From assembly GCA_030686995.1 (NCBI GenBank), contig CM060684.1:5353897-5417896 (forward strand): 64,000 bases of DNA. Reading direction: 5' to 3'. Shown piece by piece: positions 25,918 to 35,765 of this stretch. Source of the DNA: Artemisia argyi. Its lineage: Eukaryota > Streptophyta > Magnoliopsida > Asterales > Asteraceae. The notes beneath the pieces were generated by a model. That model did not search any database. It worked only from the letters and a program-made list of their open reading frames with translations, and was not told where the DNA came from. The position numbers were made by a program, and so were the translations under genes. Positions within the stretch are counted from its first letter, which is position 1. Each line of letters begins with the position of its first letter.

Positions 25918-26370
25918 GATAGCTTATCGTGTTCAAACATTTGTCTCCGGCCGGACTTTAGCTCATTATGAGTCATACCCAAAAGGGCAGGCGATAGTGT
26001 TTTTTGGCGACCTTTATTATGCAGATGCGTATCCGTGCATGATAATAGTAGGTAGAACTCATGGGCAAGGTTTTTAGAGAAAAGTGTTGGTTACCAGCCA
26101 TGGATTCGGAGTGCAGAAGATCATAAATCATGAAATTGATTTTCTTCCGAATATGCAAGTAATTTGATCATTTTTATGCATTCATTATCATTTCTTAGCT
26201 AAATTCTAATATATATTTTCGTATTGTAGGGTGAAGGTGAACTATTTAAGCCTTATATATACAAACCAGTATTAAGTGCCGTATAAAGCATCTTGTAGCG
26301 CGTCCTTTTTGGTACTCGATCAAGAGAGCTGCAGCTTACATCATTGTCATGTCGTCATACTCGGCTTATG
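25918..26370 (+). pseudogene. Purple acid phosphatase pseudogene, copy 1
   Basis: Two exon remnants of a plant purple acid phosphatase (metallophosphoesterase). The first, 25918 to about 26156, reads [19 protein letters not shown] sequence, then [10 protein letters not shown], which aligns with the family metal-binding motif GDLSYAD, and in another frame NHEIDFLPNM. The second, 26230-26370, starts after TTGTAG and shows FKPY, then in another frame [20 protein letters not shown], ending at a GTAAAG donor. Several frameshifts and stops separate these pieces, and the 5' side is cut by the old LTR. Intact members hydrolyse phosphate esters, usually secreted. Here only a decayed fragment remains. 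Confidence 0.8.
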
Positions 26371-27211
26371 GTAAAGATTAAAAATTACAGAACCCATAAC
26401 GGATTGTTTTCCATATTGGAATTAATGTTACTTTTTGAATAAGAAAATCTTGATACTTTTGGCTCATAAGTGAACTACCTAAAGTAGACCAAAGGGAGAC
26501 ACCATGGATAAATTTTATTAAATATTTCCATTGTATAGTAGTCTTGTACTTATAAATTTTACTTAGAGGCATTCCCAAAAACAAATGTTACAATGTTACA
26601 AAATTAGCAGGCAATTAATTTCAATATATAAGCGAACATTATAGATTTTATTGATATCGTTACATCTAATCTTTAGTATTAGTATTTGTGACGAAACCTT
26701 ACCTGGAGCTTAACATTTTCAACTAACTTGTCTTGCAGGCCGCCAATTTCTTTGTGCATTGCTTCCACCTGAGATAAGTTGCATTCTTAATAAATATCAG
26801 TCTTATATTATCAGTATGTAAAAAAATCGTATACGTCAAACAATATTTAAAAGGAATACACGATAACTCCATGGCATCTTTATTTTTAAAACTTGTTAAC
26901 TGTAGTACTGTCAAAGTTAACACCGTATGTGGATACCCGTTGACTCTGCCAGATTCTGTGGCAAGTACAATTTTAAAACCCTCCTGTATAAACGCTTTTC
27001 GATAAGCAATCCAAACGACCCTGTGGAGCAAGTAATACATAGCTTATTCACAGCTTATACACATCTTATGACGACAGGCTATTATGATTTTTAATATGAA
27101 GCAGGCAATTCTACAATTTTATAGTATCATACTTTAGGACTAAAAAGGCTTACTCAATCTTGACAAGCGCCAGTTCAGGTGTGTTAAGTATTCTTCCAAG
27201 TGACCACATCA

Positions 27212-27346
27212 TTAAGTGTTTGGATAGAGCTGGTTACGTACTTATTTTAGAGTAAAGAAACACTTGAAAATAAGTAAATCAATACCTGCTAATATTTTTT
27301 TAGCACATAAGCAAACAAATCAATCAATCCCAAACACCCCCTCACT
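27212..27346. mobile_element. Possible short hAT-like MITE
   Basis: Begins AGTGTTTGGATAGAGC and ends with CCCAAACACCCC, roughly inverse termini common in small plant hAT-type MITEs. Also present in copy 2 near 51447-51594. No clean target duplication found. Confidence 0.4.
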
Positions 27347-27368
27347 TACCTTTAGACATATGCATATA

Positions 27369-27560
27369 AGCAGGTTCGTTCACTGCGGGTGAAAAGTAAG
27401 TATGTCAGGTAATGGGTCAAAGTGGGTAGTTTCACCCATTTAACATGTTCGCTTCATGTGTTTTCAGCTAATGAAACAGACATGTCAAATGAGTGAAACT
27501 ACCCACTTTGACCCCGTTACCTGACATACTTACTTTTCACCCTCAGTGAACGAACCTGCT
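27369..27560. mobile_element. Foldback MITE (hairpin), copy 1
   Basis: About 190 bp that is almost one long palindrome: starts AGCAGGTTCGTTCACT and ends AGTGAACGAACCTGCT, with arms of roughly 80 bp. TA lies on both sides. Present at the matching place in copy 2 (51610-51800), so it predates the duplication. Confidence 0.8.
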
Positions 27561-27908
27561 TAAAATATGGGACTTACGACCTGATTGAGGAGTGCATATT
27601 AGCATACCCTGACATAATCTAGTACTCCACGATTTTGATGGGTTTAATTTGTTCCATTTAGCCATCAAAGAAAGCCAAGTACATGTATACATTCTTTCGT
27701 ACCAAGTGACCGGTCCTAAAGACTTACTTGAAGAAGGCCAAAAATGGATGCCAGCATGCATGAATGCATTTTCTCCTTCTTTTACCATCCTCAACAGTTC
27801 TGCAAGTAGTTTATATCTTCGGCTGATGCCCAAGCACCGTCCTGAAATTTCCGATGTCTCTCTGACCGTCATTTCACCATTATGAAGATTATTTAGGTTT
27901 ATATGAGC

Positions 27909-29077
27909 ACGCGTTCTTTGAGGAATAAATTCAGAAAGTTTGTGTCGTTGTCAGTGGCTGTTGATTATTATGTCAGTATGCATACGGACGTCTTCATTTC
28001 AGCTTCACCAGGAAATATGCACAATGCAATGGTATGTATAGGTTACCTACCTCATTCATCTTATGTGAAAAGAAATTTTAGATCATTTTGAAAAATATAT
28101 ATTTTTTTAAATAAATAAATATGATGTTTTTCTTTAGAGGCCGATATTTCAACCCATTTAAAATAAAGAATAAAGTCCGGTTGACTTTTATTGATAAGGA
28201 ATCTAACGGGTCAAATATCTAGTTTAATGATAAGGTAACCGGGGTGAATGTGGTCTGAAGTAGGGGTGTCATAAAAACCGACCCGACCCGAACCCGAATA
28301 TGGCTATTCGGGTCGGGTCAATCGGGTCCAAATTTATATTCAGGTCAATTGGGTCAACCTGAATTGACCCGAGTTCTAAAAAAGGTCGGGTTTGGGTTTA
28401 ATATTTGTATCTTACTCGGGTTCGGGTCAACCCGAGTTTGATTTTTTTTCTTTCTAATTTTATGTGTTTCAAGTTTGAACAACAAAATTGTATCATTTTT
28501 AAGCGGCCTAGACCCGAACCCGAGCAGGCCTGACCATAATTGACCCGACCCGAATTTACCTGAACCCGAATTGACCTGACCCGAGTGACCCAAGTTCTAA
28601 ACAAGGTCGGGTTCGGGTATGCTTTTTTGACCATTGACCTGACCTAATTGACCCGAATAACACCCCTACTCTCTATTGTATTCAAATTCAAAAAGAGTTG
28701 GACAAAACTGTGTTGGTAGGTCCAAACCGACCTTTTGCTTCGCTAATATAAAAATAAATAAAGTATGATGCTTTAACAACTTGGAATTATCCATGACCCT
28801 TATAAAAGGAATCATTGGTGCTTGTTTTTCATCTATAGGGTATTGAACATACAAAAACTTGAAGACTATCAGACCAAATATGGTGCTCTCGAGCCAGCTC
28901 TTTCTTAACGAAACTATGGAATGGCCTGAGTTTCAGTGGGCTATACAAAACGCGCATAAGAATAGACAATGTCAAGTTAGGTTAAGAAAAATGTTCAAAA
29001 AAAAAGTTAGGTTAAGAAAGGAGACACAATCCATATATACCTATCACATACAAGATTGTATGTGTCAACAACATTAG
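27909..29077 (+). pseudogene. Plant O-fucosyltransferase-family pseudogene, copy 1
   Basis: Last two exons of a gene of the plant GDP-fucose O-fucosyltransferase-like family. The group resembling rhamnogalacturonan I rhamnosyltransferases (RRT) is the best match from memory. Exon 27909-28031 gives VDYYVSMHTDVFISASPGNM and ends at a GTATGT donor. The final exon, 28838-29077, gives KTIRPNMVLSSQLFLNET, then VRLRK, QSIYTY and DCMCQQH-stop, the usual family C-terminus. Lesions: TGA at 28844-28846, and a short tandem insertion that repeats VRLRK. Upstream exons are missing. Intact members are Golgi glycosyltransferases. It converges with the TNL gene. Confidence 0.8.
28261..28668. mobile_element. 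GGGTCGGGT-rich MITE, only in copy 1
   Basis: 408 bp from TAGGGGTGTCATAA to AATAACACCCCTA, inverted termini with inside many copies of GACCCGA and its complement. Copy 2 lacks it at the matching site (after GGTCTGAAG, about 52470). Inserted in an intron of the fucosyltransferase pseudogene. The small frames across it are not genes. Confidence 0.75.
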
Positions 29078-30177
29078 TTGGTTATTTTTCTAGTTTTGTA
29101 GAGCTAGAGAAACTATAGTGTTCTAAACTGTTATTCACTCAGTCATGCATGTAAATGAGCATAGATATATATTTTTGCTTCTCTCTGAGGGCCTTATGTG
29201 CATGTACAAGTTGTACCAAATAGATGAACCGATCTTTTTATAGGGTCATAGGTCGGTAGGTGAATGATGCAACATCTAGTCCGTACGTGAGCAATTATAT
29301 GGGATCTAAGTCAGATATCACAAGGATTGTCGCACGATAACCATGGTTGCTATCAATGCCATGGTTCTTACCGATGGTTCCTAGCCATGTGATTTTGTAA
29401 TACGTCAATGTCTATTTGAGGACATGTATTTCATTTTGCTTAATAAGGATGACTTATTTTCAACACGTTTGAAAAGGATAATATCATTGCCATGTTACAC
29501 AATTTTTCTGTTTTGGAGGTCAAAAAATTTAGGGGCGAGCATGGTTCAGTTTAGCTCAGTTTTTGCATAAAAGCGATACCAATCCACAAATATTCGGTTT
29601 TTGTTTTTCAGAAACCATAAAGTTTCATTTTTAACCACAGTTTGGTTATCATTTTTTTTCCTCTCCTCCACCTCCACGGCCTTGGTGGAGACTGTCTCCA
29701 TGGCCGTGGTACTAGTGGAGGAAATGGTATTGATATATTTGACGAGGATTTTCGCTCATTAAATATACTGTCACTAGAGTTTCTGCATGATTTCAAAGAA
29801 GATGAATAAGGTGAGAGTGTTGAGATAAAAACACAGATGTAAAGCACATGCAGATCATTTCACACATAATTAGTTTTACCTATGTCACAATAAACATTCT
29901 ACCATATTATCATAAATTGGTTCAATGAAAGTACAAAAGCAAATTAGCTAAATACGTTGTAAATGGAAATAGTATACGATCAAACAATGCAAGTGAAGAT
30001 AGGCAGCTAAACTTAACGAAAGTGTTTCCCATTCTCCTTCGAGACCATTTCTTATTTCACAATATTTGAGGTTTGGCCAAATTTCAGATTTGTTTTTCAT
30101 CGCGCGTCCCAATATCAATTAGCTTCAAGAAATAATCAGCGGCTTTGAGCCTCATCTGAAGACGCGCCTCTAATCCT
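29078..30177. other. Intergenic sequence between converging genes
   Basis: No gene seen. It includes a MITE-like stretch from about 29531 (GGGGCGAGCATGGTT) and a short purine/pyrimidine-rich CCTCCACCTCCACGG segment near 29665, both also in copy 2. At 30015-30177 lies the decayed remainder of the TNL last exon: it still encodes WPNLKYCEIRNGLEGEWE, but behind a stop and out of frame. Confidence 0.6.
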
Positions 30178-33100
30178 CTATGTACAGGGGCTGTCAAACA
30201 GAAAACAATGCATCAAAGAGGAGTACCGAGTAGTTAATAAACGAGCCTAGCTTGTTTAGGCCTATACTCGACTCAGCTTAGATCGTCAACCCTGTCTAGA
30301 TCCGCCATTGCTTCTATAGAACATTCGCCACTGCTTGATCCTGAGTTAGATTCACCACTACTTAATCCTGAGTGCAACCTTAAAAACCAAGAAACTACTT
30401 TAGCTAATGGAATTGCGCCATTAGTAAGAAATTAAAATGCAATCGACAATAGAGAATCTTTGAAAACAGGTACAATAGTTGCATTTTATCCATGGACCGT
30501 CTACCATCTTTTTGAAACTTTAACATCTTTAACACAATAAGGGGCCAAAAATGTAACAAGTTTTATAATGGATACCTTTTATGTAATTGGTATCTAGAGA
30601 CCAAAAATGTAATTTGGTATAAACTATAAGGACCATCGTGTAATTTACTTTCTTTTTTCTTTCTACAAAGCTACTAGTATTATTTTGTTTCAATAATTTT
30701 TGTTTGCCAATATCAAATTTGGTATTAAAATAAGAGAAAAATGAAATTAGAAAACAAGGAAAGTGCCTTATTTACTCACCGAAGCTTAGAAGATGCAGCC
30801 ATAAGTCTTGGGGGAAGATGATCCCTTATTATGCCTGTGTTTTTTATAATTAGCTTTTTTAAACATTCTAATTTTCCAAGATCCTCCGGTAGGTTCTCAA
30901 GAAGAGCACAATCCTTAAGGTTGAGATAATTCAGATGTTTTAACATACAAATGCTATCGGGAAGATATTTAATACTTGTAGCCGAAAAATCTAGACTCTC
31001 CAGAGATTCTAACTGGCCAATGTCCTCAGGCAACTTCCCAAGACAAGAACAATCACTAACATCGAGCGATTTCAGATGTTTTAGCATGCAGATGCTATCT
31101 GGAAGAAATTCAATCTTCTTACTACTCACACGTAGGCTCTCTAAACATTCTAATTGGCCAAGATCCTCTGGTAACTTCTCAAGAAGAGCACAATCCTCAA
31201 GGTTGAGAAAATTCAGATGTTTTAACAAACAAATGCTATCTGGAAGATGTTTAATCATTGTAAATGACAAACTCAGTCTCTCCAGAGATTCTAATTGGCC
31301 AATGTCCTCAGGCAACTTCCCAAGACAAGAATTGGGAACATAGAGCGACTTCAAACGTTTTAGCATGCAGATGCTATCTGGAAGAAATTCAATTTTATTA
31401 TTTCTCACATTTAGCTCCTCTAAACATTCTAATTGGCCAATGTCCTCAGGTAACTTCTCAAGAAGAGGACCATTATTGACTTCGAGAGATTTGAGACATT
31501 TCAACATACAAATGCTATCCGGAAATTTTTCAATAGGACACTCATAAAGATCGAGCAACTTCAGACGTTCCAACATACAAAAGCTATCTGGAAGATGTTT
31601 AATCATTGTAAATGACAAATCTAGCCTCTCCAGAGATTCTAACTGGCCAATGTCCTCAGGCAACTTCTCAAGAAGAGTACACCAACCAAGGTTCAGATAC
31701 TTAAGATGTTTCAACATACAAATGCTATCTGGAAGATGTTTTATCTTCTGAGAGTACAACGAGAGCTCTTCTAGACATTCTAACTGTCCTAGATCTTTGG
31801 GAAACTTGGGAATATTTTTGCATCTGAGTGTAAGTTCTTGTAGACATTGTAAACTACAAATCATGTCTGAAAATTTCTCAAAGTCTGTGCAAGCACATAG
31901 ACCAAAAGAAATAAGCTTCTCAATATTTCCAACTGATGACGGTAGATATTCTTCATAATGACAAATAAACTGAAACTTTGGGAGATTACTGTTGGGGTGC
32001 AATGGGCATGAATCTAGGGACTCACCATCCAGATATAAAGTATCTGAAGAACAATTAACCTTGGGCTCACATCTACTGTCAATCGTAAATTCTATAAACC
32101 TCAAACAACCGTGTAAGTCTAAGTTGACAACTTTTCTTAGACATCCAACAGGAGCCTTAATTTCTACCAACTGCTCACAATATGCAAGATCTAACTTCTC
32201 AAGATTTGGAATCAGCTCAAGGTCAAGGCTGCTCAACCTTGATTCACTAAGGTTGAGGATTTTGAGATTTGGACATGCAATAGGCACGTGAAGTTCTACA
32301 AAATCAGCACATCCTTTAAGAGATAACGTTTCAAGATTCGGAGTCAACCCCAGGTCAAAGGTTCTTAACTTTGAGCGACTGATATCGAGATGCTTGAGCT
32401 TTTGACAACTAAATGGCATGCAAAGTTCTTCTAAATTACCAGAACTTTCAAGAGATAACGTCTCAATATTTGGAGTCAACCCAAAGTCAAAGGTTGTCAA
32501 TTTTGACTCTGAGAGAGAAAGGAATTTGAGTTTTATTAGAACCTGCGAGCAAAAATAAGACAAAAAGATTAATATTAGCATATTAACAAACCAATAATTT
32601 AATAGCTTTAGTACGAATTATGCAAAATAACAAGATTGCTTCAACAGTTATTCTACCTTTCTTTCTCCCTCTTCCCAAAGTTGTACCATTCTTTTGCTGT
32701 ACTCCATTTCAAGTCCAACAAGATTGTTTGCTTGAAATGTTTTGGGTAAATACAAGAAAGGGTAATTCTCACATTTTAGATATTTTAAAGAATTTGTGAA
32801 GCATTGCCTGATATCATCAAATCTCAGATCACTTTCAGAATCATGATTTGCAAGACATCCAAGTATCTTCAGTTTTCCAAGACCTTTCATAACAATTCTC
32901 GCAATTCTGTTGGACTTATCATCAAATTTCGGATCACTTTTAGAATCAAAATATGCAAAGTTCACTTCAAGATATCGAAGTTCCTTCATTTTTCCAAGAC
33001 CTTTCAGAAGAATTCTCGAATTTCCCCTCGACATATCAAGTTTTAGACATCTTGTTGCTTCAGTACCCTAAAATCCAAAAACAATGTCAGAAGTCAGAAC

Positions 33101-35050
33101 AAATGAAAATGTATTAGTTTTCTCCACCTTACAAGTAAACTGATCTTTTACCTTGTCATTAGTCAATATATCTTCAATCTCCTCATCAATCCATAATCGG
33201 CTATGTTTGTTAGGCTCATTGGGGTGCTTACGACGGACAATGTTCTTTCCCATTTCTTCTATATGGTCATGCATGCCCAAGACCTGATAACCCAATCCAG
33301 AAGAAATAAGAGTTATGAGAGATCTCTGCTCAAGAACTTTTAAACCAATTCTAGCATGAAATCCACAGCTTTCAAGAATGGTGATTGCTTTAGCTTTGGT
33401 CTTATTTTTCAACATGCATGCAATGTCTAGAAATATTTCCTTATATTCATCTTCGAGACTGATATAGCTTAATTCTAGCTGTTTTAGAGTCTCCTCTAAG
33501 GGAATTTTTTCTAATCTGTCTATGGCATCTACCCATTCAGGCTTATCTTTACCACAGAGATTTGAACCCAAGACTTTGAGTGTTAAGGGAAGGCCAGCAG
33601 CATAACGTACAACTTTTCCTGACAGCTCTTTGTATCCTTGAAGTGGATTCTCTCTTCCAAATGCATACCTACTAAAGAGGGAAATTGCTTCCTGTTCTGA
33701 TAAGAGAGCAATATCATGAATCACTTTCACTCTGCGTGCTTCCAACACTTGCTCATCTCTTGTTGTATCGATATCACTAAACGCGTTCACTATGTGTGCT
33801 ACCAACACTTGCTCATTTCTCATTGTAACGATAATTCTACTACCCGGCTTAAACCAGTTAGGTCCACCGGCTAACGCCTCAAGTTGTTCTATGTCATCCA
33901 CATCATCTAGAACAAGAAGAACTTTTATACCGCGCATTCTCTCTTTCATCATGATTTTCCCATCAGTAACACTATCTAGTGTGACCAGTTCTTTTAGCAC
34001 TTTTGAAAGGATTCGTTCTTGTAAATTCTTCAAACCAAATACAGAGGCTTTTGAAACTTCCCTCACATTCTCAACAAAGCTTATAGCTTCGAAATCATTA
34101 GATAGATTATCAAAAACAGCTCTCGCCGTAGTTGTCTTCCCAGCCCCTCCCATGCCCTTGATCCCTATCATGCGAACTTCATCAGTACCGACTTCTAAAG
34201 ATGAAACAACATCCTTTACTCGAGTCTCCATGCCTACTAACTTTTCATCAAAACCGAAATTGATGGAACGTAACTCTAGCGAAATCTCTCCAACAATTTT
34301 TTTGATGAACTTACCTTCATGCCTGTATGTATGCAAAAGGTTCTGTTTAGCATAGTCTAAATCCAACATAAACAATGTTTTAGATATATAATCTATTACA
34401 TACAATCACATACGAAGTAATACTATGTAACATAATACTATAGTCAGTTTTCATGGATGACCCTATACTCGGTAGTAATTTAAGAAGAAACTTAAGCAAG
34501 GAATATCGCAAGTAGAGATATGATGAAATAATTACCCATCAAAAGTGTTCTTCAGCTCCCAACCAGCCAGATCGGCAGCTTCTTTCAAAGCTTCTTTCCA
34601 TTTCGCTGCAGCCTCTTCCTTTTCATGTTTAGCAAAAGCTTGACCAACAGCCCCACTTTGTTTGCGGACCTCAGTGGGTTCCACGTCATAGAAGATTGGG
34701 TAAGTAGTGTGCCCAGTCATCTTGTGACACTCCATAATCTTGACAAGCTCTTCCAAACACCATGACGAAGAAGCATAGTTTTTGGAAAAAACAATGATGT
34801 AATATTTGGAGTCTTCAATGGATTTGATGAGATCATCACTGATCCTTTTCCCTTTCTGGATTTTCTCATCGTCTTTGTATGTGTAAATGCCTTTGTCCTT
34901 AAAAGCATGATAAAGATGATCAACAATGTTTTTACGGGTGTCTTCACCCCTGAAACTCAGAAAAACATCATACTTGAAGCTCTTTTGAATGGATGTAGTT
35001 GAAGTAGAAGCCATTATTTTTGGTGCAGATGAGTTAGAAGAAGATGCCAT
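30178..35050 (-). CDS. TNL immune receptor, copy 1 (TIR-NB-ARC-LRR)
   Basis: Predicted exons (minus strand): 35050-34536, 34322-33152, 33067-32657, 32542-30780, 30190-30178; GT-AG junctions and phases agree, giving about 1290 residues. The TIR domain (about 25-165) has DVFLSFRGEDTRKN, RISDDL and WCLEEL with the putative NADase glutamate E101. NB-ARC shows P-loop GMGGAGKTTTARAVF near 228, kinase-2 VLLVLDDVDD, RNBS-B SRIIVTMRNEQV, GLPL AAGLPLTLKVLG and MHDHIEEMG. Exon 4 is leucine-rich, with seven PDSIC-type repeats alternating with LPEDIGQLESLE-type repeats. Known role of the family: intracellular pathogen sensing and cell-death signalling. Odd points: a 20-residue duplication after RNBS-B, and a stop four codons into exon 5. 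If exon 4 is not spliced, a TGA at 30776-30778 ends the protein at 1287 residues. Confidence 0.9.
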
Positions 35051-35380
35051 TGAATAAAAGTAATAGATAAGGTGTAAATTATGATGAAACTGATATGGTT
35101 GAAAGAGTTTATGAGAAGAAACAAACTAGTTCCGGCCAACTGCTGCAGTGATGTTGAAAAACAAAAGTGTCTTTAATGAAAGATAAGCCACTCATATATG
35201 GTATTTTGGTCGATGATAAAGAAAGATATGATTAAAAAAAAGAAAGAAAAAGCAACCCAATACATCCTCCTGGAAAGAATAAGAAAGATATGATTAAAAA
35301 AAAAGAAAGATATGATTAAAAAATAAGAAAGATATATTTGACAGCAAGTCACAACCCAATGAGAATCTTATTGACAGCTC

Positions 35381-35388
35381 TATTTATA
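35381..35388 (-). promoter_or_regulatory. Possible TATA box of TNL copy 1
   Basis: TATAAATA on the minus strand, about 330 bp before the ATG at 35050. Conserved at 59031-59038 in copy 2. Position implies a long leader; no transcript evidence here. Confidence 0.35.
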
Positions 35389-35765
35389 GCATCTTTGTGG
35401 GTTTGCTTATGTAAGCGGTTATTGCATTCTGACCATCAAACAAACTGGGTGTTTAAAAGTCCTTATCTAAGCCACCAATCAGATTATATAAGCAACTAAA
35501 AAGCAGTTAGCAGATAATCATTTCGGATGACTTTTGAAAGGCTAATTTTGACCTTTTGGATAACTAATAAGCAATTAGCAGATAATTCATTTGACGTAGG
35601 AAAGGGTAAATTGATAATTTCCTAGTGTTTTCCGACCTTTTGCTAATAATGCATTTACCCCGACTTTATATTCCTCATATTCTCTCTACAATCGATATAA
35701 AAACAACCTTTAGACTCATGCGCTAAGTTTTAATTTGATTATATGAAACTAATCAAAATGGCCAG

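Larger units (their letters stand above)
26703..27880 (-). pseudogene. Unrecognised multi-exon gene remnant, copy 1
   Basis: I do not recognise this family. Minus-strand exons with matching splice phases are visible: one ending at a GTAAGT donor near 27728 (contains GIHFWPSS); 27209-27153 (SLGRILNTPELALVKI); 27020-26900 (VVWIAYRKAFIQEGFKIV and GYPHTVLTLTVLQ); 26768-26703 (VEAMHKEIGGLQDKL, a likely short helix). The last two are 121 and 66 nt and join in frame, as in copy 2. In copy 1 the donor after TVLQ is changed from CAG-GTAACA to CAGTTAACA. Exons before and after are not identified, and two MITE-like insertions lie in an intron. Conserved splice phases argue for a once-real gene. Function unknown. 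Confidence 0.5.

Noticed and set aside
28354..28634. Minus-strand frames with SGQVNSGSGKFGSG-like repeats
   Set aside because: They arise from the CCCGA repeats of the MITE at 28261-28668.
30951..31547. Plus-strand frames across the LRR exon (also 54433-55728)
   Set aside because: Antisense shadows of the repetitive LRR exon; the minus-strand reading explains the sequence completely.
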